From: Agapetus fuscipes
Taxonomy: Eukaryota > Arthropoda > Insecta > Trichoptera > Glossosomatidae
Length of the DNA: 64,000 bases
Assembly: GCA_951799405.1 (NCBI GenBank)
Contig: OX637351.1
Location: forward strand, 3,132,251-3,196,250
Direction: 5' to 3'
Below the pieces are notes generated by a model, which worked only from the letters and a program-made list of their open reading frames with translations, did no database searches and had not been told where the DNA came from. This document shows positions 1-12,100 of this stretch, piece by piece (position 1 is the stretch's first letter; each line of letters starts with the position of its first letter). The translations under genes were made by a program, and so were the position numbers.

Positions 1-96
1 AAACCTATTTGCTACGTTTTTTAAAGTGTTTTTACTACTGATAATACTGGTCAGTCCTTTGATTTCTCATCTCACATTGATTTTCAGCTCTCGAGC

Positions 97-1888
97 TTGT
101 CATTTGAGGTGTCTGATGTTACATCAGGTATAAAATTAATGAAACCTTTAACTTGTCCTGGCCCTGATGGGGTTCCGGCATTTTTTTTAAAGAATTGTGC
201 TTCTAGTTTGACACAACCTTTGTGCACTATTTTTAATTTATCTATATCTTCTGGATGCTTTCCACTTATCTGGAAGACATCCTACATCACTCCAATATTC
301 AAAGGTAAGGATAGGAAGGATGTCACAAACTACAGACCTATTAACTTGCTCTCGGCTATTCCCAAACTGCTTGAAAAACTGATTTTATCGAAAATTGGAT
401 TTGTGGTCACTAGATCTTTAACTAATTGTCAACATGGCTTTTTACCCAATAGATCTACGACCACTAATCTCATGTCTTATGAGAATTTTTTGTCGGGGGC
501 TCTTGGTAGACGTAAACAGATCGATGTTATTTACACAGATTTCGCTAAAGCTTTTGATAGAGTTTCTCACAATATCTTGCTTACGAAGCTGGAAGCAATG
601 GGAGTATCTGGTAGCTTTTTGTTGTGGATTAGGAGTTATATTATGAATCGTTCCCTGATCGTGAAAATAAATAACTCTGAGTCTGATCCTTTTACACAAA
701 CTAGTGGTGTCCCACAGGGATCTCATCTTGGTCCGCTGCTATTTTTATTATTCATTGACGATATTGTTAGTGTTGTCCAGGACTGTAATGTACTTTTGTT
801 TGCGGATGACATTAAAATTTTTCGTGAGATCGACTCAATCAACGATTGTATTAAACTACAATCGACACTTGATAGATTAAATAACTGGTGTTCACTTAAT
901 CATCTTAATCTTAATATATCCAAATGTCAAGTGATGCGTTTTTATAGAATAAAAAACCCATTGATTAAAGATTATGTTATTAATCATAACTTATTAAATA
1001 ATGTTTTAGTCATCTCTGATTTGGGGGTTCTGTTTGATCATAAACTCTCATTTGTCGCCCACATTAACGATATCCGCGCTAAAAGTATGAAAATGCTTGG
1101 CTTTGTTTTCCGAATTACCAAAGATTTCCGTGATTTACAAACAATAAAAATTCTTTATACTTCACTGGTCCGTAGCGTTTTAGAATACTGTTCTACCATC
1201 TGGTCTCCTCACTTCTCGGTCCATATTGACAATATTGAAAAAGTTCATACTAAATTTTTAAAAATCGTTAATTTTAAACTAAATATTCCTATTGCTAATT
1301 TTGACCCCATCTTCCTTAACTCCTTACTTAATTTAACTAGTTTGTCTAATAGGAGAAAAATTATTGATTTACTCACACTCTATAAAATTAAGAATGGTCT
1401 AATAGATTGCCCGATGTTGCTTGAAACTATTAATTTTTTTGTTCCGCGACAGGGATCTCGTCAGATAGTTCCTTATCGCCCTGTAGCTTCCAATACAAAT
1501 GCACAATATAACAGTTGCATAAATCGCCTTCAACGTAGTGGTAATACCTGTACACTGGACTTTGACCCACCCAACAATAACTTTGATAGGTATAGAGCTG
1601 GTCTGTTGAGGTACTTTTTGGATGAATAGTGTTTTTATTTCTGTTGCTTGTATATTTCATTTGATTTTTGATTTATATTTTTTGATTTATATTTTTTCTC
1701 TAGATAGTAACTTTGATTTTTATTCTTATTTTTATATAGTTTTTGTTATTGTGTTTATTTGTTTCATTTTACTTTCATATACTTTACATCTTTTTGGTAT
1801 TTTTATGTATTTGTGTTATTTTTGAAACTATGTAACCATTTCATGTAAAAGGCACTAAGTGCCGTTAATAAATAAATAAATAAATAAA
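97..1888 (+). mobile_element. jockey/CR1-group non-LTR retrotransposon, 3' part with reverse transcriptase
   Basis: An open frame from 97 to 1629 (510 codons from the first ATG, open upstream) encodes the reverse transcriptase of a LINE. Visible motifs are PGPDGVP near residue 22, the YRPINLLS motif, FAKAFDRVSH (palm motif A), SGVPQGSHLGPLLF (motif B) and FADD (catalytic motif C), followed by the usual C-terminal LEYCSTIWSP block. The intact frame over 1.5 kb suggests a fairly young copy. The endonuclease and ORF1 lie upstream of the window or are missing. The element ends at 1859-1888 with a (TAAA)n-type tail, which fixes the 3' end. The H in QGSHLGP replaces the usual V. The clade (jockey or CR1) is inferred from motif style only. 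It probably lies in an upstream intron or flank of the NRF-6-like gene. Confidence 0.85.
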
Positions 1889-1998
1889 AAGTCAATCCAG
1901 GATGGCCGCAAGTGAACAGCTGATAAGTCTTGATACAAATATTACCGATATTCGGTAGGTAAGAATTACCGTGGTGATGAGACTTCAGCCCTGGTGCG
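1889..1998 (+). repeat. foldback MITE-D' fragment
   Basis: Contains GATGGCCGCAAGTGAACAGC, TTACCGATATTCGGTAGG and GTGGTGATGAGACTTC, the core shared with copies at 9520-9640, 24441-25117 and the longer MITE-D. It abuts the LINE tail at 1888. Confidence 0.6.
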
Positions 1999-2308
1999 GT
2001 TACACGCCTCGAACCACCCTTAATCCAGGCCCACCGTTATGCTAGAATTGTAATATCAAGTGAATTGTTCAGTGTATTACTCGTTTATTTAATCGTAAAA
2101 ATATTTATGCGAAAATGCAAGAGGAAGCTGTGTATGTGAAAAATATATTTTATAAGTAAAAACGCCCGGTTAGTATGCGGAAGGAGTTGGGTTGGAAGCA
2201 AGTCTTTTTCGTTTCACTACAACAATTGCTGAATATTTTAAATTTTGCATTAAAGGTTATGTTTGCCAAAGTAAAAAATAATTTGCAATTAATATTGTTG
2301 CAAATTAC

Positions 2309-2814
2309 ATCTAATCTAAGTTGCAAAGATATGTCACATTGGGGAGTGGCATTACCTACATGCATTCTTCCTTGACTTATAGGTTGGTATGAGGCTGACC
2401 ACCCATACTGTAAAAAATGGTTCACTTTGCCAATGTCACCCCTGTTTCAGGGAAGGTCGGCAAAAGTTGTGGGGCTTATGTTCATTTGAGGTTTGGATTT
2501 TATTTCTAAGTACACATTCAGCATTTGTAAGCGCGAACTACACTTGTTGGTTTGTGGGCATACATCTGAGAGCTTTAAATGAATATATCCTTGCAACTTA
2601 GATTATAGATAGATTATAGATTCTCACAGGCAGACACGTACAAGATCGCGCTTGCGCATGCCACATGTGAACATAGAACATAAAAACCAAATCTCAAATG
2701 GACATACACCCTGCAACTTCTGCCGACCTTCCCTGAAACAGGGGTGACATTGGCAAAGTGAACCATTTTCTACAGCATGGGTGGTCAGCCGCATACCAAC
2801 CTATAATTCAAGGA
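2309..2814. mobile_element. RTE-like LINE 3'-end copies, three pieces in alternating orientation
   Basis: Minus-strand tail fragment 2309-2368, a plus copy 2369-2620 starting TTCCTTGACTTATAGGTTGG, then a minus copy 2621-2814. This is the window's commonest repeat: the 3' untranslated region of an RTE-like LINE with a TTAGATT-type tail. Short ORFs inside it recur in every copy and are not genes. Confidence 0.7.
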
Positions 2815-2984
2815 AGTATCGACAGTGTAAATCGCTATGATGAACGCGGGTCTTCACTGAAGGATCAATGAGGGGAGTGGGGCCCCATGTCTCCTCTCGC
2901 ATCAGGGCGCCCTGTGGACTTAATCCATGCCTGTAGAACGGCCACTTGCAGTTGTGAACTCATTGTGCCGTAACCATGAAGTAA

Positions 2985-3400
2985 TAATATATAGGAGCAG
3001 AAATTAACTTACTGCATTGATACATACTATCTACCACTTTTGTCTCAGTCCTGTCAAACGTTGCAGTTGTGTAGTCATACAAAACATGTTATTACGTGCC
3101 AAATTTTATGTCTTTTGCTTTCGCCATTTTGTGTGTTTTGACACCCAATTACAACACATGCCATAATGTTTTAAAATAATGCCTTTTTCCTTTCAAATTC
3201 GTCAATTTTAACGATCGCAAGATTTATACCGCATGCTTCTATGTTCGGACTGCTCCTGGCATAGTACGCACGCGGAAATGCTGCAACCTTCTTAGAAACA
3301 TTTTTACATTCGACCGAGTTTTTTTGTACACCATGCAAATGCAACTGTGAAGTTCGTTACTCTCTTACTAATGACCATTTTCATAAATTGGTTAAAACAG
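2985..3400 (+). repeat. unclassified interspersed repeat family F
   Basis: Shares TCTCAGTCCTGTCAAACG, CCATTTTGTGTGTTTTGACA and CATTTTTACATTCG with copies at 10637-10795 (minus), 26800-27140 (minus), 28907-29003 (minus) and 52765-53605 (plus). Coding content was not recognised. Confidence 0.6.
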
Positions 3401-3459
3401 ATATATATTGGCTATTTTCGTTAAATACTTTATACAATGGCCGTAACGAATCTGTACTG

Positions 3460-3930
3460 TATTGTATCCTGCCGCCGTTCCACTAGGGGTGGCCGGTACC
3501 TCCGCAGATGCGCCTCCACTTTTTTCTGTCCTTACAAACCACTTTCCTTTCCTCAATATTCATACATTATTCTTCTCTTATTCTCACTCTGCAGATTCCA
3601 TTATTTGGTCTAACCATTATTTCCTCGGCCTTCCCCTTCCGCGCTTTCCTCTGACATTTCCTGTACACTTCCTTCGTTAGTCGTTCATCATCCATTCTTT
3701 CGAGATGTCCGAACCATCTCATTGTACTTTTTTGCACTTTCATTCTCATATTCTCTTTTATACCACACTCGTTCATCACCCAATCATTACGTACTCGATC
3801 ATTCAGTGTCTTTCTAGCCATTGCTCTCAGGTAAGCCATTTCAACCGTACATACTTTACTCAGCTCACATTCATTAACTGTCCACGCCTCACTTCCATAC
3901 ATCAATGCCGTAACGAATCGTTAGATTTAT
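3460..3930 (-). pseudogene. RTE-like LINE reverse transcriptase C-terminus fragment
   Basis: The minus frame 3905-3567 encodes MYGSEAWTVNE, then VEMAYLR and MRWFGHLERM, the classic C-terminal block of RTE-type ORF2. The RGRP-type segment is frame-broken. It shares its 3' terminus (GGTACCGGCCACCCCTAG) with the plus copy ending near 5815. Confidence 0.75.
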
Positions 3931-4687
3931 CGACGTTGCATCAGCTGATTGTGAGAATGGGCTTCTCTCTCAGATTCTGTGTTACAAGGACTGATCCGAA
4001 TGACATTTCTTAACGTGTGCTCACGAATCAGCAAAGAGGAGAAAGTTATCGGCGTTTAATAATGTAATATTACTTCACTGTGTATGGCTTTACCCTACTT
4101 ACAAAATAAACCACTGTAAAGCATGGTTCGTTTTAAAATGTTACCCGTTTTTATACGGTTCGGTTTAAAACCGGATCGGATATCGTGGGCCGTGTGAAAA
4201 TGAGGCTACAGCTACCTTCCGTTTTTCCACTACGGCCAGCCAATACCTCAGCAGATATACTTTAACTTAACAATATTGACGGTAAAAGGCGACAAAAACA
4301 AAATTGTTCAGGAGAGCACTTTCAAGTTTGAGATTGCAGAAAAATGACGTAACTTTTTAATTTGTTATCATGTCGTTCAAATCAAAACATATCTAAAATA
4401 AAAATAAAGGCATTTCTTTTAATGTAGTTTAAGGATTGTTTACAATTTTTGTATGTCACAAGCGTCTTTAGGACAAAAAAGGCCAAAATCTTGTCGGTTA
4501 CACAAAAACCATTTCTACTCCGAAAACGCAGTTGTTAGCTGGGCATAAACAACAAAAAAATCATCGTTATAGAACTATGGGAGTTGGCGCATTAGAAAGA
4601 GCGGAAAATTTGAAGTAGGATAGCATTCATAACTAGCTTTTGACAATAACGTCTCTTACTTACGTCGATTAAAAAAAACCGTAGATA
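3931..4687. other. no gene seen; one diverged repeat
   Basis: AT-rich intronic or intergenic DNA. About 4265-4370 is homologous, inverted, to 44160-44275 (shared GTTTGAGATTGCAGAAAAAT). Otherwise nothing was recognised. Confidence 0.5.
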
Positions 4688-4960
4688 TTGTTATGATTTA
4701 ACTGGGATTCTCTTTTAATGAAACTGCAATTATTTATTTTAACTGAATCTATTTTACACGGTTTGGTTCACAAGTTACAGTAATTGATAATCTTTGCGTA
4801 AATGGTATTCACGTCCAAATGTTGGATGCAACTACTCAACTGATGCCCTTAGTTTGCAGTCCGTATATATATAGGTACAAAAGGGATCATTCTTGCATAG
4901 TCCAGATCTTTCGTTCTCTCGTTTTCTCTTGTTTTCGGTCCTAGAAAATAAAGTAATGTA
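4688..4960 (-). repeat. probable solo LTR-like repeat, minus orientation
   Basis: Starts TGTTATGATTTAACTGGG and, read on the minus strand, has a TATA-like ACCTATATATATACGG followed by AATAAATAATTGCAG near its end. Related copies are at 7927-8160, 28533-28760 and 31515-31745. The LTR nature is inferred from TGTTA terminus, TATA and polyA-type signals. The other boundary is not fixed. Confidence 0.4.
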
Positions 4961-5186
4961 ATTTAATTTTAAAAAAGTACCTACTTGCATTACATAAGTT
5001 TTGATATAATATAATTTTCAGTGAAATAATATTATGACGTTTATAGTATTATGTTTTATTCATTGATTTTACACTTCTATTATGAATATGGATTTTAATT
5101 ATTTTGTTTCACAATTTAAAAATGAAAAGTTCAGTTCACTTCCATTTCTCTCTGTTTTTCTTTTTGTAAATTTTATTAAACTTAGG

Positions 5187-5260
5187 ACCGATCCGTAGTC
5201 TAGTGCTTAGCACTACGGATTCGTAATCGGAAGGTCGCGAGTTCGATTCACTATCAAATT
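5187..5260 (+). repeat. tRNA-like SINE head fragment
   Basis: Has an A-box-like TAGTCTAGTGCTTAGCA and B-box-like GAGTTCGATTC. The acceptor arm does not pair, so it is not a tRNA gene. Confidence 0.45.
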
Positions 5261-5299
5261 TCAAATTTCGGTAGAATAGCGAAGAATAAAAGAATCTCT

Positions 5300-6077
5300 A
5301 ATAAAATGAAAATGGCGGTACACAATTGTATATTGTTGCCGACCCTGATGTATGGAAGCGAGTTGTGGACGGTGAATGAAAGCGAAGTAAATAAAGTATG
5401 CACCGTAGAAATGGCTTATTTGAGAAGAATGACAGGAAAAACATTGAAAGATAGAGTGAGAAACGAATGTGTTCTGAATGAATGCGGAGTAAAAGAAAGC
5501 GTGAAAGTGAAAGTTCAAAGAAGTGTGATGCGATGGTTTGGACACATTGAAAGGATAAATGAAGACCGACTGACCAATAAAATTGTATAAAGGGAATGTA
5601 ATAGGTAAGCGTGGAAGGGGAAGACCTAGGAAAGAATGGATTGATCAGATAAGTGAGCTTGCGAATGAATGGAATTTACAGAGTGGAAACAAGAGAAGAG
5701 CATGCATGAAAAGAGTGATGAAACTAGATAAGATGAAAGAAGTATGCAAGGACAGAGTCAAGTGGAGGCACTTGTGTGGAGGTACCGGCCACCCCTAGAG
5801 GAATGGCGGCAGGATACAAGACAAGAAAAGATCTTCACTGCGTTGAAATATAATTTTTATCATCATGGTTGATGTTTCACTTTGCCAATGTCACCCGTGT
5901 TTCAGGGAAGGTCGAAAATAGTTGTAGGGTGCATGTTCATTTGAGATTTGGGTTTTTATGTTGCAGGTTCACATGCGGCATGTACAAGCGCGAACTTATA
6001 CCTACGTGTTTGCTTGTAAAAATGCATGTAATGTGAATCCTCAATGTTACATATCTTTGCAACTTAGATTATACTTA
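5300..6077 (+). mobile_element. RTE-like LINE: ORF2 C-terminus plus 3' end with TTAGATT tail
   Basis: The longest copy of the dominant repeat. Frames 5306-5590 and 5583-5798 overlap by a frameshift and encode LMYGSELWTVNESEV, MRWFGHIERI and GKRGRGRPRKEWIDQISEL, the RTE-type ORF2 C-terminus. The typical 3' UTR (TTTCACTTTGCCAATGTCAC from 5876) and tail follow directly. This copy, with those at 14455, 36230, 43019 and 52070, shows that the abundant ~260-bp unit is the LINE's 3' UTR and not an independent element. Confidence 0.75.
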
Positions 6078-6193
6078 TATTACTTGATTATATTAGATGG
6101 CTAGGTCATATAGGATATAGCCGAAGGATTGTCTTATTGCACCGAGTGTATTTATGATTTCTCTATTCTGATCAAGCCGTTATTTTCTTGCAG

Positions 6194-9100
6194 ATATTTC
6201 ATATAATGGAGCGCACACTACCATTGTCAAAACCAGAGTCCAAAAGGAGTATGAGCTGCCGGGATTTGAACCAGCATTTTACATGGTCAAGTTGCATTTA
6301 AATACCAGTGCTGCCATTGAAGGGGTAAGAATATACATATCAAAGGTTCCCTGCCTTTTATGTTAAAATAGAGTATTTGCAATAGTGAGGAATTCGGTAC
6401 AAAGTGCATAATTTTGATAGATTACGATACGCATAATATTAACAAGGTTCTTGATTTCCAGTCGAAAACAAAATTCTTCCAGTGCTATTCTTAGCCATTT
6501 TAGTTGTCCGTTTAGCCCACGCTTCGACAAACTAATGATGCCTGGGCTGGAAGTTTCATCACCACGGTCATTCATACCTACCGAATTTTGGTAATTTTTG
6601 TATGAAAACTAATCAGCTGTATACTTGCGGCCATCTTATATTGACAGGTCCTCATACATATGCAACATTAGTTTGTCAAAGCGTGGGCTCAACGGACGAC
6701 TAAAATGTGAAGAATAACACCGACTTTTATGTTAAAAATTATAAATTCATCCAGTCCTTCATCCACTTTAAGAGGTCGCTTACAAAAATTGTCCGTTGTT
6801 TTTAAAAATATGTTTCTTAAATTTTATAGCCTTAGTAAATAAGTGACATTAATGAAAAAAATCACACGTTTTAATTGATTTTATATCTAGATTATAATGT
6901 TAAAATTATTTATATAACTTAAAAAATGACACCACAAAAAAATATTAAAAATAACACGTTTTTTCCACTTTTCTTCGTTTTTTTTGTTTCCTTATATTTT
7001 GGATTTTTTTTCTTTATAGTTATAGAATGCTACAATGTCTAGAAAGTGTGTGAACAGTTTTCGAGACAATATGAAAAAACTGTTTTCAAGAATTCAATAA
7101 ATTTATTAGTTTCAGTTAGTTTTTTATTAGTTTTATTAGGCTCTTCGGTACATTAAATAAATCATGCCCTTGCCCTCGAGTGTAGTCATCAGACACATAC
7201 AACCTGTAGCTCTCCAACAGGGTGGGACTATCTAATATGTCTTTATAATGTCGTGCAGCCGCAGATCATCCACCTGGGCCTTTGCCTGCCCGGCACTTGC
7301 ACGCTGCGCGACGTGCGCGCGCTGGTGGAGACGCCGCACGTGCCCGCCGCGCCCAGCGTGCTGAACGTCAAGGCGCCGCACCACAACAGATACGACATCT
7401 TCGAGGACAGAACGTTCCAGATACTCACGTGAGGAAATTTGATTATACTTATTTTGTGAGGTAACATGTAAAATATTGTCGGGATGGCTCTTGTGATGTT
7501 TGATTACGATCGGAATACAAAAAAAAACTTTCTTGTTTAATTGTAAATGTATGAAAAAAATGTATACCTATGACTGGCTAAATCTAATCTAATCTAATCT
7601 AAGCTGCAAAGATATATATCATTTAAGATTTATATTAAATGCATTCCCACAAGCAGACATGTATAATTTCGCGCTAACACATGCCGCATGTGGACCTACA
7701 ATATAAAAACCCAATCTCAAATGAACATAAGCCCTGCAACTCTTGTCGTCCTTCCCTGAAACAGGGGTGACATTGGCAAAGTGAACCATTTTTTACAGTA
7801 TGGGTGGTCAGCCGCATACCAACCTAAAAGTCAAGGAACGAAAATCGCTAAGCAAATTAAAACTAAATTACGAAATTTTAAGAAAACTTGTAGGATATCC
7901 TTGTAGTAGATCGTGTGAAGTTTGATATTGTTACGATTTTATTGGAATTCTTTTAATCAAACTGCAATTTATTTATTTTTCATTATTTATTTTACACAAT
8001 ATACGGTGATTACTTTTTCTGGCTCTACCTGAATCGACTTCACGGTTCAATGTTTCAATCGACTCTGGCCTCCACACAATTGTGGCTCAAATATATAGGT
8101 AAGTAAGAAAGGATTCTTGCTTATTCTTTAGTGGACTGTACCGGAAACTCTACTATAAGCTATTTAATCATTATACTAGCTGTTCGACACTATTCCAGTT
8201 CCACATTAATAAACTACGTGCCTGGGTACAAATACACAAAAAAAAACTCACAGTAGGCTATACAAAAGGCGGACACACACACACAAACAAACAAAGTAAA
8301 AGGGTGGGATTAAGTAAATATTTTTTTCTTTTTTCATATTCAATACATACAAAAAGTTTTTTCCCTATGCCTGGCTAAACCGATTAATGAATTTAAACAA
8401 AAAAATCATAAAACCTGTAGATTACCCTTTAGATGGTTTGTGTGAAGTTTGATGTCGATCGGACTGCACTAACTTTTTTTCAGCTCTGTATTACGTAAGT
8501 TGAGGTCCCACAGTTGAGGGGTCAACTGTGGGAACTTAAAAATAGGAAAGTTACTTCCAATAATAGTTATTTATGCCACTGCCAAGTAATGATAGTCTTT
8601 TTAACACGAGTGCTAGTTTGTGCCATGAGGCGCAGCCGAATGGCACAATAGAAAGCACGAGTGTTACAAAGACTAATTACGTGCAGTGGCATACAATACT
8701 TTTTCTACGACCATGAGAGAATTAACAAAATAGTGAATAATAGTCATTATAATGTACTCGTCCATTTGAAGTAATTAAAACCTTACCTTTGTCAAAACGT
8801 GTGATTTATCATTCCCTTCGATTATCTAATCTAACCTAAGTTGTAAAAATAAATTATAGACTTTTTAAAGTTTGTGTATTCACACAGTGAAAATTCATTT
8901 TTATAAATAATTATAAAAAATTATAAAAAACACAGAGTTTTATTTTCACAAATTGAGTTTTTATTTCCACCTCAAGTACTTTCGACTTATTCACGTCATT
9001 ATCAAGAGTATCCTCTTGATAATGACGTGAATAAGTCGAAAGTACTTGAGGTGGAAATAAAAACTCAATTTGTGAAAATAAAACTCTGTGTTTTTTATAA

Positions 9101-12100
9101 TTTTTTATAATTATTTATATAAATAAATTATATTTAGGTTTCATATTGAATTCATGCCCACAAGCCGACACATATGTATAAGGTCGCGCTTTTACATCCT
9201 GCATATAAGCTTAAACATTCAAACCCAAAACTCAAATAAACATATGCCCTGCAGTTGTATTGGCAGGTGAACCAAATTTGTACAGCATAGGTGATCAACC
9301 TCATACTCACCTATTAACCAAGTAACTTTTTGAGTTTGTTTATTTTTTGCGGTGAAATTTTTTGTATTGTTTTCCTTTCAAGTCTTTTATTTTCCATTGA
9401 AAAAAGGAAAGCTTTATTTGGAGCAATCCGATAAATAAATTCGATAAATTTTAGCACTATTAACAATTTTTATTTGACTCTACACATAAAATATACTTAT
9501 TTATTTTCATCTGAACAGGGCTGAAAGTCTCATCACCACGGTAATTCCTACCTACCGAATATCACTATTATTGTATGAAGCCTAATCAGCTGATCGCTTG
9601 CGGCCATCTTGGATTGACAGGTCTTCATACCCCCATACAAGGTTGACATTTGAAATTAAAAAAATGGTTCCAATTCTGACAATGCGCATGCGCACATGTT
9701 CATTTTAACACGGTTACCGGTTGCATAATGTAACATTATGCAACGGGTGTAGAAATGTATGGCATTGTGATTGCGTTAGCCGTTTTGTAATTAGTAAATT
9801 ACCAAATGGGAGTAGAAAAAATATTTTATGATTTTTCACAGGCGAATTTTATCAACCGGGTCAAATATTATTATGCCAACAAATCGAAGCAAATTTATTC
9901 TATTCACATTCATACCGTAATGTTTTTGGGTTCGATCTCTAAATTAAAACATACAGGTCTTCTTTCAGGATCTTTATTTGCACTTAATTTATTTTTACAA
10001 TTTTGATAACACACATTTATTTTCACAGTTCAGTATCGTTTACACTCTTCAAATCAAAGGCAACTATCTCACTGACTGGGTGCACTCAACATTACGCCTT
10101 ATATACTTCACAGACAGAAGTCTCTAGGAGCTTATTTTGCCAGTACACTCGCGAACATTCTACCAACTTCAAGAGTACAAAAGGATCATTTAACTTCTAG
10201 ATTTCTTAAGCCTATAAGTAATTATTGCTACCTATGGTGTACACCTATATTAATCTACTTTTGACATAATACAATAATAACTATCACTACCTACGATGTA
10301 GGTACACCTATATTAATCTACTATTTACATAACAATACGTTCTTTGCATTGTTATTAATTAATTGTTCATCGACCACACCTTTCTTCGACCTTCAGCTGT
10401 TATTTTCATTTGGCGCCGCAAGATGGCGGTAATCGCGAACAGATGGCGCGCGGTCGTTTATTTTGAATGTCGGATGGTTACTCAATACTTTCTCTTTTCC
10501 TTAGTTTGTTCATCGCATTATTATTACACCGACAGGTGGGAAAACAATACATATTATGAGCAATAAGTACATTCCAACGGCTTATGATGTCTGTGCACTA
10601 GAAATCATTTTAACGAAATTAGACATTGTATTTATCTGTTTCAACTTACTTACGAAAATGGTCATTAGTTAGAAGGAGAAGAAAGAACTTCACAGCTGCA
10701 TTTCCATGTGTACAAAAAAACTCGGGCGAATGTAAAAAATGTTTCTAGAAAGGTGGCAGCATGTTGCCGGGTGCGTAGGGGAGGGAAGGGCCAGTTGTGA
10801 TAATTTTACAAGAAACGGTATTGTAGAAAATTCTTTAATCAAACCAATAATGTAATATTTAAAAAAAAATAGATTCCACTCACTATATCGCACGTTTAAT
10901 AATAAAGAGCAATAACTCAAAAAACATGAATGTTTGGAAATCACGTTAATCAAACCAATAATGTAATATTTACATCAAAATGATGAAAGACTGACGAAGA
11001 AAGTATGTGTTGGAAGAATAACAAAATCATAAATATTTACCAAAGACCGGTCACCAAAGGTCCATCCAGCCTTACAGCAATTGAGTCTTGCTTGAGAATT
11101 GGCCACAAGCTCGTAAAAAGTCTGGTTGACAGGTCGGTTAGTGGAATGCTTGTATTCCATGCCGAGAGGTTAGATCCCCACCAAGGGTGTCAGAAATGAA
11201 TTCCGGTTTCTGTGTCTATTTAAAAAACCAAGGTGCAGGTACTCAGCATTCACACGAAATGAGAACCAGCCCTCTCGAGAGCTGGAAAACCTTCAAATAA
11301 AGGAGATTTAAGTACCTTACCTGTGAAAAAAATAAATTCCACTCACCATATATCCTTGACTGATAGGTTGGTATGCGGCTGACCACCCATACTGTAAAAA
11401 ATGGTTCACTTTGCCAATGTCACCCCTGCTTTGAGGGAAGGTCGGCAAGAGTTGCAGGGCTTATGTTCATTTGAGATTGGGTTTTTATATTGTAGGTCCA
11501 CATGCAGCATGTGTAAGCGCGAAATTATGCATGTCTGCTTGTGGGAATGCATTTCATATGAATCTCAAATGATACATATCTTTGCAGCTTAGATTTAGAT
11601 TTTAGATTTAGATATATGATCCTTCGGGGACAACGCGGCAAGAAGTTGAACTTTAAATACAGCTTAGTAGGGTTTTTTAGATTGCATTGTGAGTGAGCAA
11701 TGGTTTTTCAGCTCCATCGGGAGTTTTTGCCAAGTAAGTTGGCGTAAAGCCGGCCCCCTTACCTGTATAAATAAATAGGTTCAACTCGCCACATGCGAAA
11801 CCCTTCTGGGATAACGTGGCAAGAAGTTACACTTCATGTGTTTAGCTTAGTTGCGTTGAGTTCCATTTCCTTCTCAGCTCTACCACATTGTGATCCTGTC
11901 AGTGTTAGTAATCTGAAGCTTGCAACATTTTATAATGTTGTCGTATTGATTCCAGAGCCGTGAGTGCCGTGGTCCTCGGCCTGGTGATAGCGGGCACCCT
12001 GTATGAGATCGCCCTGGGCCCGCGGCTGCAGCAATGCAGGCACGAGCAGACCACGTCAGCCAAGACCATCGTGCAGTCTCAGATGCAGAAGCCCTCCGTG

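Noticed and set aside
1859..1888. Telomere-like or microsatellite locus
   Set aside because: The (TAAA)n run is the LINE tail.
2389..2601. Recurrent small ORFs beginning MRLTTH in many places
   Set aside because: They are the same noncoding LINE 3' UTR translated repeatedly.
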